Assembly (NCBI GenBank): GCA_903876715.1
Contig: CAIRBF010000153.1
Location: forward strand, 1 to 48,055
Reading direction: 5' to 3'
Source: an uncultured beta proteobacterium
GTDB taxonomy: Bacteria > Pseudomonadota > Gammaproteobacteria > Burkholderiales > Burkholderiaceae_C
DNA: 48,055 nt
The translations under genes were made by a program, and so were the position numbers. Shown one piece after another: positions 41,537 to 48,055 of this stretch; positions within the stretch are counted from its first letter, which is position 1; each line of letters begins with the position of its first letter. The notes below the pieces were generated by a model. The model ran no database searches, had not been told where the DNA came from, and saw nothing but the letters and a program-made list of their open reading frames with translations.

Positions 41537-43796
41537 GCCCGGCGCCCCGCGCGCCGGCCTGATCGCGGGCGCGGCCGGCCTGGCCCTGGCCTTTGGCTCT
41601 CCCGGCGCATGGGCCCAGGCCCAACCTGCGCCGGCCACCCCCGCGCCGGCGGCTCCGACGGCCCCCGGGCCGGCGAGCGCCGCGCCGGCCGACCCGGCCG
41701 AGCCGGTGGTCGTGACCGCCAGCGGCGCCGAGCGCCGCCTGTTCGAGACGCCCTACGCCGCCGGCTCGGTGGACGTGCAGGGCCTGCGCAGCGCCGGTCC
41801 GATGGTCAACCTCTCCGAGGCCCTGGCACGTGTGCCCGGCATCGTGGTCAACAACCGCAGCAACTACGCCCAGGACCTGCAGATCAACTCGCGCGGCTTC
41901 GGTGCGCGCGCGAGCTTCGGCGTGCGCGGCATCCGCCTCTACACCGACGGCATCCCGGCCAGCGGCCCGGACGGCCAGGGCCAGGTCTCGCACTTCGACC
42001 TCGCCGGCGCGCAGCGCGTGGAGGTGCTGCGCGGCCCGTTCTCGGCCCTGTTCGGCAGCAGCTCGGGCGGCGTCATCTCGCTCGTCAGCGCCCCCGCGAC
42101 CGAGCGCCGCCTGCAGGTCGACGGCGACCTCGGCAGCTTCGGCCTGCGCCAGCTGCGTGTGGGCCTGGACGCCCCGCTGCAAGGCGGCTTCAACCTGCGC
42201 GCGCAACTCAGCCGCTTCGAGACCGACGGCTTCCGCCCCCAGTCCTCGGCCACCCGCACGCTGGCCAACGTCCGCCTGGGCTGGGAGGGCGAGCGCGACC
42301 GCGTGGTCGCGGTGCTGAACAGCCTGGACCAGCCTTCGCTGGACCCGCTGGGGTTGACGCGGGCCCAGTTCACGGCCGATCCCGATCAGACCACCGGCGT
42401 GGCCCTGCCCCAGCCGGCGCCGGGCGTGGCCGACCGCTTCAACACCCGCAAGGACACGGCCCAGACCCAGGGCGGCATCAGCTGGCGCCACCGCTTCGGC
42501 GACGGCGCGCTGCAGGAAAGCCAGGTCGCCGCCTACTACGGGACGCGTTCGGTGACGCAGTGGCAGGCCATCCCGGTATCCACCCAGGCCAACGTCCGGC
42601 ATCCCGGCGGCGTGATCGACTTCGACCGCGCCTACGAAGGCGTCGACGGTCGCCTGGTCTGGCGCTGGGCGCTGGACGATGACCGCGGCCTTCAACTCGT
42701 CGCTGGCGCCTCGACCGACCGCAGCGACGAGGACCGGCGCGGCTACGAGAACTTCACCGGCACCGGTGCGGCCCAGGTCCTCGGCGTCACGGGGACGCAG
42801 CGCCGCGACGAGCGCAACCGTGCCGACCGCACCGACGTCTACGCGCAGGGCGAAGTCGACATCACGACCTCGATCGTCGGCACCCTGGGCGTGCGCGACG
42901 GGCGCATCCGCTACCGCAGCAGCGATCGCTACATCGTCGGCCTCAACGGCGACGACTCGGGCGCCACGACCTTCCGCTACACGACCCCGGTCGCCGCCGT
43001 GCAGTGGCGTCCGAGTGGGGCGCTGCAGGTCTATGTGAGCGCGGCGCAGGGCTTCGAGTCGCCGACCTTTGCCGAGCTCGCCTACCGTCCCGACGCCAAC
43101 CCCGGGCTGAACACCGGCCTCAAGGCCCAGACCAGCCAGCAGGTCGAGGTGGGCGTGAAGTGGCGACACGGCGGGCGCTCGGGCCGGCCGTCCCTGGCGC
43201 TGGATGGCGCCGTCTTCCAGGCCGACACCAAGGACGAGATCGTCGTCGCCACGAACCAAGGTGGGCGCCAGACCTTCCGCAACGTCGGCCGTACCCAGCG
43301 CCAGGGCGCCGAACTCGACCTGCGCGCCACCCTGGCCCCGCAGTGGCGCGCCCAACTCGCGCTGACCTGGCTCGACGCGACCTACCGCGACGGCTTCCTC
43401 GTCTGCGCAGCCGCCCCCTGTGCCGCGCCCACGCTGCCGGTGCCCGCGGGCAACCGCATCGCCGGCACGCTGGCGCGCACGGCCTACGCGGAGATCGCCT
43501 GGCTGCCCACCCGCGCCACCGAGGTCGCCCTCGAGACCCGGGCCCAGGGCAACCTGCCGGTGAACGACCTGAACAACGACTTCGCTGCCGGCTTCGCGCT
43601 GATGGCGCTGCGCGCGCGCTGGACGCTCGACCTCGGGCCCGCCAGCGGCAAGGTCGAGCTCCTCGGCCGCATCGACAACCTCGCCGACCGCCGTGTCGTC
43701 GGCAGCGTCATCGTCAACGAGGGCAACTCCCGCTTCTTCGAGCCCGCCCCGGGGCGCAACTACCTGCTGTCGGCGAGGTGGTCGAAGCCTTTCTGA
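41499..43796 (+). CDS. pqqU: TonB-dependent receptor, YncD/PqqU type
   Basis: A 765-residue outer-membrane receptor. After a basic leader and signal ending in AWAQA, a TonB box-like EPVVVTAS precedes the plug. The plug motif NYAQDLQINSRGFGARASFGVRGIRLYTDGIPASGPDGQGQ, followed by VEVLRGPFSALFGSSSGGV, is strikingly close to E. coli YncD as I recall it, now called PqqU for pyrroloquinoline quinone uptake. The barrel ends with the usual terminal aromatic residue (SARWSKPF). The only ATG, at 41499, lies inside the cytochrome gene, an overlap of 38 bases, so the two are tightly coupled. The PQQ enzyme upstream supports a role in cofactor scavenging. Confidence 0.87.
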   Translation: MHPFRSKRWSRAEPGAPRAGLIAGAAGLALAFGSPGAWAQAQPAPATPAPAAPTAPGPASAAPADPAEPVVVTASGAERRLFETPYAAGSVDVQGLRSAGPMVNLSEALARVPGIVVNNRSNYAQDLQINSRGFGARASFGVRGIRLYTDGIPASGPDGQGQVSHFDLAGAQRVEVLRGPFSALFGSSSGGVISLVSAPATERRLQVDGDLGSFGLRQLRVGLDAPLQGGFNLRAQLSRFETDGFRPQSSATRTLANVRLGWEGERDRVVAVLNSLDQPSLDPLGLTRAQFTADPDQTTGVALPQPAPGVADRFNTRKDTAQTQGGISWRHRFGDGALQESQVAAYYGTRSVTQWQAIPVSTQANVRHPGGVIDFDRAYEGVDGRLVWRWALDDDRGLQLVAGASTDRSDEDRRGYENFTGTGAAQVLGVTGTQRRDERNRADRTDVYAQGEVDITTSIVGTLGVRDGRIRYRSSDRYIVGLNGDDSGATTFRYTTPVAAVQWRPSGALQVYVSAAQGFESPTFAELAYRPDANPGLNTGLKAQTSQQVEVGVKWRHGGRSGRPSLALDGAVFQADTKDEIVVATNQGGRQTFRNVGRTQRQGAELDLRATLAPQWRAQLALTWLDATYRDGFLVCAAAPCAAPTLPVPAGNRIAGTLARTAYAEIAWLPTRATEVALETRAQGNLPVNDLNNDFAAGFALMALRARWTLDLGPASGKVELLGRIDNLADRRVVGSVIVNEGNSRFFEPAPGRNYLLSARWSKPF

Positions 43797-44186
43797 GGCC
43801 ACGCACCCAACCGGCCGACACGTCAGACAGCCAGACGAAGCAAAGCGCACCTCCGCCCGCCCAGGTCCCGCGCTGCCGTGCCGGCCCGTCCGCGGGGCCT
43901 TCGAGGGCGGCGAGAAGCGCAGCGTCGGGGTCGGCGCGCGTCAGCGCGCTTCGTAGTCATGCTCGCCGCCGTTGTCTGAGCGCAGCGAACCGAAGGTGAG
44001 CGTAGCGAGTTCGGCGGCGCGACCCCGACGCGAGCATCGCAGCGGAGTCGGCCCGCAGGGCCGACCGCCCGGATCAGGCCCCGCGGGCGGGCCGGCGCGG
44101 CGGCGCAGCGCCAGGGTCAACGCCGATCCTCGGCAGCGCAGTGGCGCAGCGCGAGACACCGCGTGAAACGCGGGGCCAAGCCCCCA
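43797..44186. other. Gene-free stretch with nested palindromes
   Basis: About 390 bases between the receptor gene and ubiH. GCGTCGGGGTCG at 43922-43933 and CGACCCCGACGC at 44020-44031 are a perfect 12-base inverted repeat. ATGCTCGC (43959) pairs with GCGAGCAT (44029). A short imperfect tandem (TGAGCG-AGCGA, 43977-44010) lies inside. It looks like a dispersed palindromic repeat rather than a gene. Confidence 0.45.
44159..44173 (-). terminator. Short hairpin after ubiH
   Basis: CCGCGT and ACGCGG form a perfect six-base stem with a GAA loop, 13 bases downstream of the ubiH stop on the minus strand. No T run follows. Confidence 0.4.
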
Positions 44187-45407
44187 TCACCGCCTCCCGT
44201 ACATCAGATGCCGCGCCAGCAGCCCCTTCAGCGGCGGCGCCGCCTGCAGCGCAGCAAGCGCCAACCCGCGCGCCGCGCCCACCCCGGGCCAGCGCCAGGT
44301 GAAGCTGCGCGCCAGGAAATCTGTCGTTGCGATCATGCCCCAGCGGTCGGGCGCGCGCTGCCACTCCACGGCCCGCAGCGCCGCGTCGATGCCGCTGCCG
44401 CCCGCCAGCCCGGCCCCCGGGGCCTGCGGGGCCCTCGCCAAGGCCTGCACCAGCGCCTGCGCATCCCGCAGCCCCAGATTCAGGCCCTGGCCGGCCACCG
44501 GGTGCAGCGTCTGCGCTGCGTTGCCGATGCGCACCACCCGGCCCTGCACCAGCGTGCGCTCGGCATTCAGGCCGAGATCGAAGCGCTTCAGCGGCCCGAC
44601 CTCGGTGACACGACCGGCCGCGGCCGGTAGCAGCGTGTTCAGCAGCGCCGCGCGCTGGGCGGGGTCGAGCGCCTGCACCGGGTCGTCGGCCACGGGCACA
44701 CACCAGACCAGCGACGTACGCCCGGTCACGCCGGCCGCATCGGGTGGCAGCGGCAGCAGCGCCACCGGCCCATGGCGCGTGAAGCGCTCGTAGGCGGTGG
44801 CCTCCGGGGCCCCGTCGCGCCAGACCGTGCCCACCCAGGCCGCCTGGCGGTAGTCGCGCGTCACCGCCTTGCGCGCCTGCTCGGCGAAGACCCCGCCCTC
44901 GGCGACGACCGCGAGGTCGTGCACCTCGGCCGCGCCCGCATCGACCTCGACCCCGCCAGCCACCGGCTTCAGCGCTTGCACCGCGCCTCCGAACGCGTGG
45001 CGCAGCCGCGTCGGCTCCGCCTGCGCGCGCGTCATCCAGGCCGCCTGCAGCGCCGCCACCACGTGTCCGTAGGCGACCACAGCGCCGAGCATCGGCACGC
45101 CGAGCTCGGCCGCCTCGATCCGCACCACCGCGTCGGCATCCCAGGACGGCGGCGCCTGCGACACATGCACACAGCGCAGCGGCTGCGCGGCCTGCGCCGG
45201 CCAAGCCTGCAGCCGCTGCAGCAACTGCACGCTGCCCAGCGACAGCGCGAGCGTGCGCGGATCAGCCGAGACGTCCTGATCCAGCGGCCGGGCGTCGTGC
45301 AGCGTGATGCGCGCGCGCGGCAGCGTCTGCGCTGCCAGCAGGGCCAGCGCCAGCCCTGCCGGGCCGGCGCCGATGACAGCGATGCTCGAGGTTTCCCGGG
45401 GCTCCAT
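44187..45407 (-). CDS. ubiH: UbiH-type FAD-dependent 2-octaprenyl hydroxylase
   Basis: A 406-residue aromatic-ring monooxygenase of ubiquinone synthesis. The FAD fold IAVIGAGPAGLALALLA starts at residue 8. The second FAD motif reads VVRIGNAAQTLHPVAGQGLNLGLRDAQAL, the GNAAQTLHP variant typical of UbiH. Other family members (UbiF, UbiI, UbiM) remain possible. The start was set at the ATG at 45407 just before the dinucleotide fold; ATGs at 45449 and 45545 are also in frame. It diverges from the SUMF1-like gene. Confidence 0.83.
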   Translation of the reverse strand: MEPRETSSIAVIGAGPAGLALALLAAQTLPRARITLHDARPLDQDVSADPRTLALSLGSVQLLQRLQAWPAQAAQPLRCVHVSQAPPSWDADAVVRIEAAELGVPMLGAVVAYGHVVAALQAAWMTRAQAEPTRLRHAFGGAVQALKPVAGGVEVDAGAAEVHDLAVVAEGGVFAEQARKAVTRDYRQAAWVGTVWRDGAPEATAYERFTRHGPVALLPLPPDAAGVTGRTSLVWCVPVADDPVQALDPAQRAALLNTLLPAAAGRVTEVGPLKRFDLGLNAERTLVQGRVVRIGNAAQTLHPVAGQGLNLGLRDAQALVQALARAPQAPGAGLAGGSGIDAALRAVEWQRAPDRWGMIATTDFLARSFTWRWPGVGAARGLALAALQAAPPLKGLLARHLMYGRR

Positions 45408-45556
45408 GGAGCCGAACGATATCGCACCACCATCGCGTGCGTCGGCCATAGGCGATGGCCCGAGTGGCTGCTCTTGCGCCGCGGCAAGGCCCGGTGCCGG
45501 TGCGGTCTCGGCTCTTGGGCTACAACCGTCGACCATGCTGAACATCGAGCGTTGAC

Positions 45557-46396
45557 ATGCCCGCGTGCCTCTCCCTTTACGACTTGCGGCCCCTGGCGTT
45601 GCGTGCCGGCTTGCTGCTCATCGGTGCCACCGCCTGTGGCACGGCGCTGGCCCAGGCTGCGCGTCCGGCCGCGCCGCCGATCACGGCAGCGCCCGCCAAC
45701 CCGGCCGGCATCGACTGGGTGCAACTCGACGGCTACGCGATCGCGCGCACCGAGACCACGGTGGCGCAGTTCCGGCGCCATGCCCAGGCCACCGGGCTCG
45801 TGACCCAGGCCGAGCGCGCCGGCGGCGGCGAGGTCTACGAGGCCGGCTGGGTGCGCAAGCCCGGCTGGACCTGGCAGCGCCCCTACGGCGAGCGGGCAGC
45901 CGCCGACGACGAGCCGGCCGTGCACCTGAGCTTCGGCGAGGCCCAGGCCTTCTGCCGCTGGGCCGGCGGGCGGCTGCCCACCGATGCCGAGTGGGTGGCC
46001 GCGGCCTACACCGAGCAGCGCGTGGCGCCGCCGGCGCCCTTCCAGCGCGGCCGCACCTACCCCTTCCCCACCGGCGACAGCCCGGCAGGCGCGCAGTGCC
46101 TGGGAGACTGCGGCGCCGAGGCCCAGCGCCGCGCCGTGGCCCACGGCGCGCGCCTGTGGCGGGGCGAGGGCCACGCCCGCGCCGGGGCCACGCCGGCGGG
46201 CGTCAACGGCCTGCACGACATGGGCGCCAACGCCTGGGAGTGGGTGGACGAGCCGCGCGGCGCCCGCGGCGACGAGCCCCGGCGCACGCGCGGCGGCTCG
46301 TGGTGGTACGGCAGCGCCCAGATGCGCGCCGACCACCTGCAGGGCAAGCCGCCCGAGACGACGGTGGTCTACATCGGTTTCCGCTGCGCGCGCTGA
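45557..46396 (+). CDS. Formylglycine-generating-enzyme-fold (SUMF1) exported protein
   Basis: A 279-residue protein with a hydrophobic signal (LRAGLLLIGATACGTALAQA). The SUMF1/C-type-lectin-like fold is evident: YAIARTETTVAQFRRHAQATG, PAVHLSFGEAQAFCRWAGGRLPTDAEW, GVNGLHDMGANAWEWVDE and RTRGGSWWYGSAQMRADH...YIGFRCAR. In true formylglycine-generating enzymes a copper-binding cysteine follows the GGSW segment; here the position is Tyr in GGSWWY. It is therefore probably not a sulfatase activator, and no sulfatase gene is nearby. Likely a periplasmic binding or scaffold protein. Confidence 0.82.
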   Translation: MPACLSLYDLRPLALRAGLLLIGATACGTALAQAARPAAPPITAAPANPAGIDWVQLDGYAIARTETTVAQFRRHAQATGLVTQAERAGGGEVYEAGWVRKPGWTWQRPYGERAAADDEPAVHLSFGEAQAFCRWAGGRLPTDAEWVAAAYTEQRVAPPAPFQRGRTYPFPTGDSPAGAQCLGDCGAEAQRRAVAHGARLWRGEGHARAGATPAGVNGLHDMGANAWEWVDEPRGARGDEPRRTRGGSWWYGSAQMRADHLQGKPPETTVVYIGFRCAR

Positions 46397-46450
46397 CGTC
46401 CCGAGGGCTCGCCATGCCCGCATCGGTGCGGGGTGTTCGATGCGACTTGG

Positions 46451-46701
46451 CTCAGGCCGTGCTTGTCGGAGCTCTTGCGGGCGCTTCGACAGGCTCAGCG
46501 CGAACGGAATGCGGGTGCGCGGGGCGGTTTGTTTCACTGGAACGGCCCAGCCCTTCGACTTCGCTCAGGACAGGCCCTTCGACTTCGCTCAGGACAGGCC
46601 CTTCGACGTCGCTCAGGCCGAGCTTGTCGGAGCTCTTGCGGGCGCTTCGACAAGCTCAGCGCGAACGGAGTGCGGGTGTGCGGGACGGGTTGTTTCCCTG
46701 G
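46451..46701. repeat. Compound repeat cluster upstream of the BenE gene
   Basis: Two 90-base direct copies (46451-46540 and 46612-46701) differ at about seven positions. Between them a 24-base unit starting CCCTTCGACTTCGCTCAGG is repeated at 46551, 46575 and, shortened, 46599-46618. Each large copy contains an inverted repeat, perfect in the second (GAGCTTGTCG, 46620, with CGACAAGCTC, 46648). These CTTCGAC...CTCAG sequences are dispersed repeats common in Burkholderiales genomes. Confidence 0.8.
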
Positions 46702-46720
46702 GGGCCGCACAATCGGCCCC
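46701..46720 (+). promoter_or_regulatory. Hairpin touching the BenE start codon
   Basis: GGGGCCG and CGGCCCC form a perfect seven-base inverted repeat around CACAAT, ending directly before the GTG start. CACAAT resembles a -10 box, so a leaderless transcript is possible. In a longer transcript the stem would sit where the ribosome binds. Confidence 0.4.
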
Positions 46721-47917
46721 GTGGCCGCCGCACCGTCCCCGCCCCGCTCGTTCGTCCGTGACTTCTCGGTCTCGGCCGTCACCGCCGGCTTCCTGGCGGT
46801 GCTGGTGTCGTACTCCGGCCCACTGCTGATCTTCTACCAGGCGGCGCAGAGCGCCCAGGTCTCGCCCGAGGTCTTCTCGTCCTGGGTCTGGGGCATCTCG
46901 ATGGGCGCCGGCGTGGCCGGCATCGTGCTCAGCGCCTGGCTCAAGGTGCCGGTCGTGACGGCCTGGTCGGCGCCCGGCACGGCGCTGCTGGTCACGCTCT
47001 TCCCGGCCTTTCCGCTGGCGCAGGCCGTCGGGGCCTACCTCGTCGCGGCGGCGATCCTGTTCGTCATCGGCGTCTCGGGTGTCTTCGACCGCCTGGTGCA
47101 GGCCATCCCGCGCGGCATCGCCGCGGGCATGATGGCGGGCATCCTGTTCCAGTTCGGCGTGCGCGCCTTCCAGTCGGTGCCGGCGGCCCCGGCCCTGGCG
47201 CTCACGATGCTGGGGGTGTACTTGGTCGCGCGGCGCCTGCTGCCGCGGCACGCCATCGTGGTGCTGCTCGCGGCCGGGCTCGCGGCGGCGGTGGGTTTCG
47301 GCGGCGCGCGCCTGGACGGCGTGCAGTGGCGCCTGGCGAGCCTGAGCTGGACTTCGCCCGAATGGACCTGGAGCGCGACCCTCAGCTTCGCACTGCCGCT
47401 GGTGCTGGTGAGCCTGAGCGGGCAGTTCCTGCCCGGCATGGCCATCCTGCGCGCCTCGGGCTACGCCACGCCGGCGCGACCTCTGATCGTGACGACCAGC
47501 CTGGCCTCGGTGGCGGTGGCCTGCTTCGGGGGCATCAACATCGTGATCGCCGCGATCACGGCGGCGATGTGCACCGGGCGCGACGCCCACGAGGACCCGG
47601 CGCGCCGCTACGTGGCCGGTATCGCCAACGGCGTGTTCTACCTGGTCGGCGGCACGCTGGCCGGCAGCCTGGTCCTGCTCGTGACCCTGCTGCCCCCGGT
47701 GCTCGTGGCCATGCTGGCGGGTCTGGCGCTGCTGGGCGCCATCGGCAGCAGCCTGGCCAACGCGATGAAGGAGGCCGACCACCAGGAGGCCGCGCTGCTG
47801 ACCTTCCTCGTCACCGCCTCGGGCCTGACGCTGTGGGGCCTGGGCTCGGCCTTCTGGGGCCTGGTGGTGGGGGCGCTCGCCTATCTGGTGCTGCACCGCC
47901 GCTGGCGGCGGGCGTGA
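46721..47917 (+). CDS. benE: BenE-family benzoate/H+ symporter-like membrane protein
   Basis: A 398-residue inner-membrane carrier with about twelve hydrophobic segments. BenE-type blocks are FSVSAVTAGFLAVLVSYSGPLLIFYQAA, SAWLKVPVVTAWSAPGTALL, IPRGIAAGMMAGILFQFGVRAF, SLSGQFLPGMAILRASGY, FGGINIVIAAITAAMCTGRDAHEDPARRY and SLANAMKEADHQEAALLTFLVTASGL. Members import benzoate or related aromatic acids with protons. The start is GTG at 46721; the frame continues upstream only through repeats. No benzoate-degrading genes are in view. Confidence 0.86.
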   Translation: MAAAPSPPRSFVRDFSVSAVTAGFLAVLVSYSGPLLIFYQAAQSAQVSPEVFSSWVWGISMGAGVAGIVLSAWLKVPVVTAWSAPGTALLVTLFPAFPLAQAVGAYLVAAAILFVIGVSGVFDRLVQAIPRGIAAGMMAGILFQFGVRAFQSVPAAPALALTMLGVYLVARRLLPRHAIVVLLAAGLAAAVGFGGARLDGVQWRLASLSWTSPEWTWSATLSFALPLVLVSLSGQFLPGMAILRASGYATPARPLIVTTSLASVAVACFGGINIVIAAITAAMCTGRDAHEDPARRYVAGIANGVFYLVGGTLAGSLVLLVTLLPPVLVAMLAGLALLGAIGSSLANAMKEADHQEAALLTFLVTASGLTLWGLGSAFWGLVVGALAYLVLHRRWRRA

Positions 47918-48055
47918 GCGCGCTGGGCCGCTCCCGAGCGCTCACCCCGGAGCGCGCAGCGCGGAGGGCCTCCGAATGAGCGCGCTGGGCCGCTCCCGAG
48001 CGCTCACCCCGGAGCGCGCAGCGCGGAGGGCCTCCGAATGAGCGCGCTGGGCCGC
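47915..48055 (+). repeat. 62-base tandem repeat at the window end
   Basis: Copies begin at 47915, 47977 and 48039; the first two are complete and identical and the third is cut by the window edge after 17 bases. The unit begins inside the BenE stop region. Each complete unit carries GCGGAGGG followed by ATGAGCGCGCTGG, so it duplicates a ribosome-binding site and start codon. ATGs at 47976 and 48038 result; the first opens a 21-codon frame that stops at 48039-48041, overlapping the next ATG. Confidence 0.85.

Noticed and set aside
43941..44159. Small frames with SERSEPKVS-like translation after the receptor gene
   Set aside because: The peptide comes from a palindromic repeat with a short tandem; no start signal or domain.
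46551..46618. CRISPR-like array of 24-base units
   Set aside because: The units are directly tandem without unique spacers, and no cas genes are present.
46433..46720. N-terminal extension of BenE through the repeats
   Set aside because: The 96 extra codons translate dispersed repeats (LRLRSGQA units) and lack homology; the GTG at 46721 gives normal length.

Overview
The window reads as a contiguous stretch of a high-GC betaproteobacterial chromosome, most likely order Burkholderiales (Rubrivivax/Leptothrix-like). This rests on the strong GC bias at third codon positions, two Bug/TctC-type solute-binding proteins, a fused single-chain indolepyruvate ferredoxin oxidoreductase beside an Lrp regulator, the mltA-apaG-rpe neighbourhood and dispersed CTTCGAC(A/T)... 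repeats. No rRNA, tRNA, CRISPR array, phage or transposase gene was recognised. All product calls come from reading motifs by eye; no database search was possible.

Positions 1-15452 hold mostly catabolic and uptake genes: the tail of a membrane protein, a haloalkane dehalogenase, a Bug protein with an M81 peptidase, a cupin with a second Bug protein, then a PEP mutase/isocitrate lyase-family enzyme followed by a LeuC/LeuD-like pair, an SDR with a SnoaL-like protein, an acyl-CoA synthetase divergent from a cytochrome P450, and a NitT/TauT-type ABC transporter. The lyase plus LeuCD-like pair has the enzyme composition of a hydratase-lyase route for substituted malates or maleates.

Positions 15584-24213 are more household: indolepyruvate oxidoreductase and its divergent Lrp-type regulator, MltA, a 47-residue membrane protein, ApaG, ribulose-phosphate epimerase, CorA and a small exported protein.

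Positions 24244-34059 contain a coherent system: eight tightly coupled minus-strand genes (flavin amine oxidase, DUF1365, Cfa-like methyltransferase, chalcone isomerase-like protein, GPH-type MFS carrier, DUF3833 lipoprotein, SDR, NTF2-like protein). They diverge from a MerR-B12 photoreceptor regulator of the LitR/CarH family, which is followed by a diiron ferritin-like protein. The intergenic region carries a 13-bp palindrome at both putative promoters. The likely role is light- or singlet-oxygen-induced remodelling of membrane fatty acids.

Positions 34115-39160 carry a GST, an EamA transporter, a rhombosortase and GlnE. Positions 39790-43796 form a probable PQQ module: a sorbosone dehydrogenase-like protein, a cytochrome c and a TonB receptor closely resembling YncD/PqqU. 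The end of the window has UbiH, a formylglycine-generating-enzyme-fold protein without the catalytic cysteine, a repeat cluster, a BenE-type carrier and a 62-bp tandem repeat that duplicates a ribosome-binding site and start codon.
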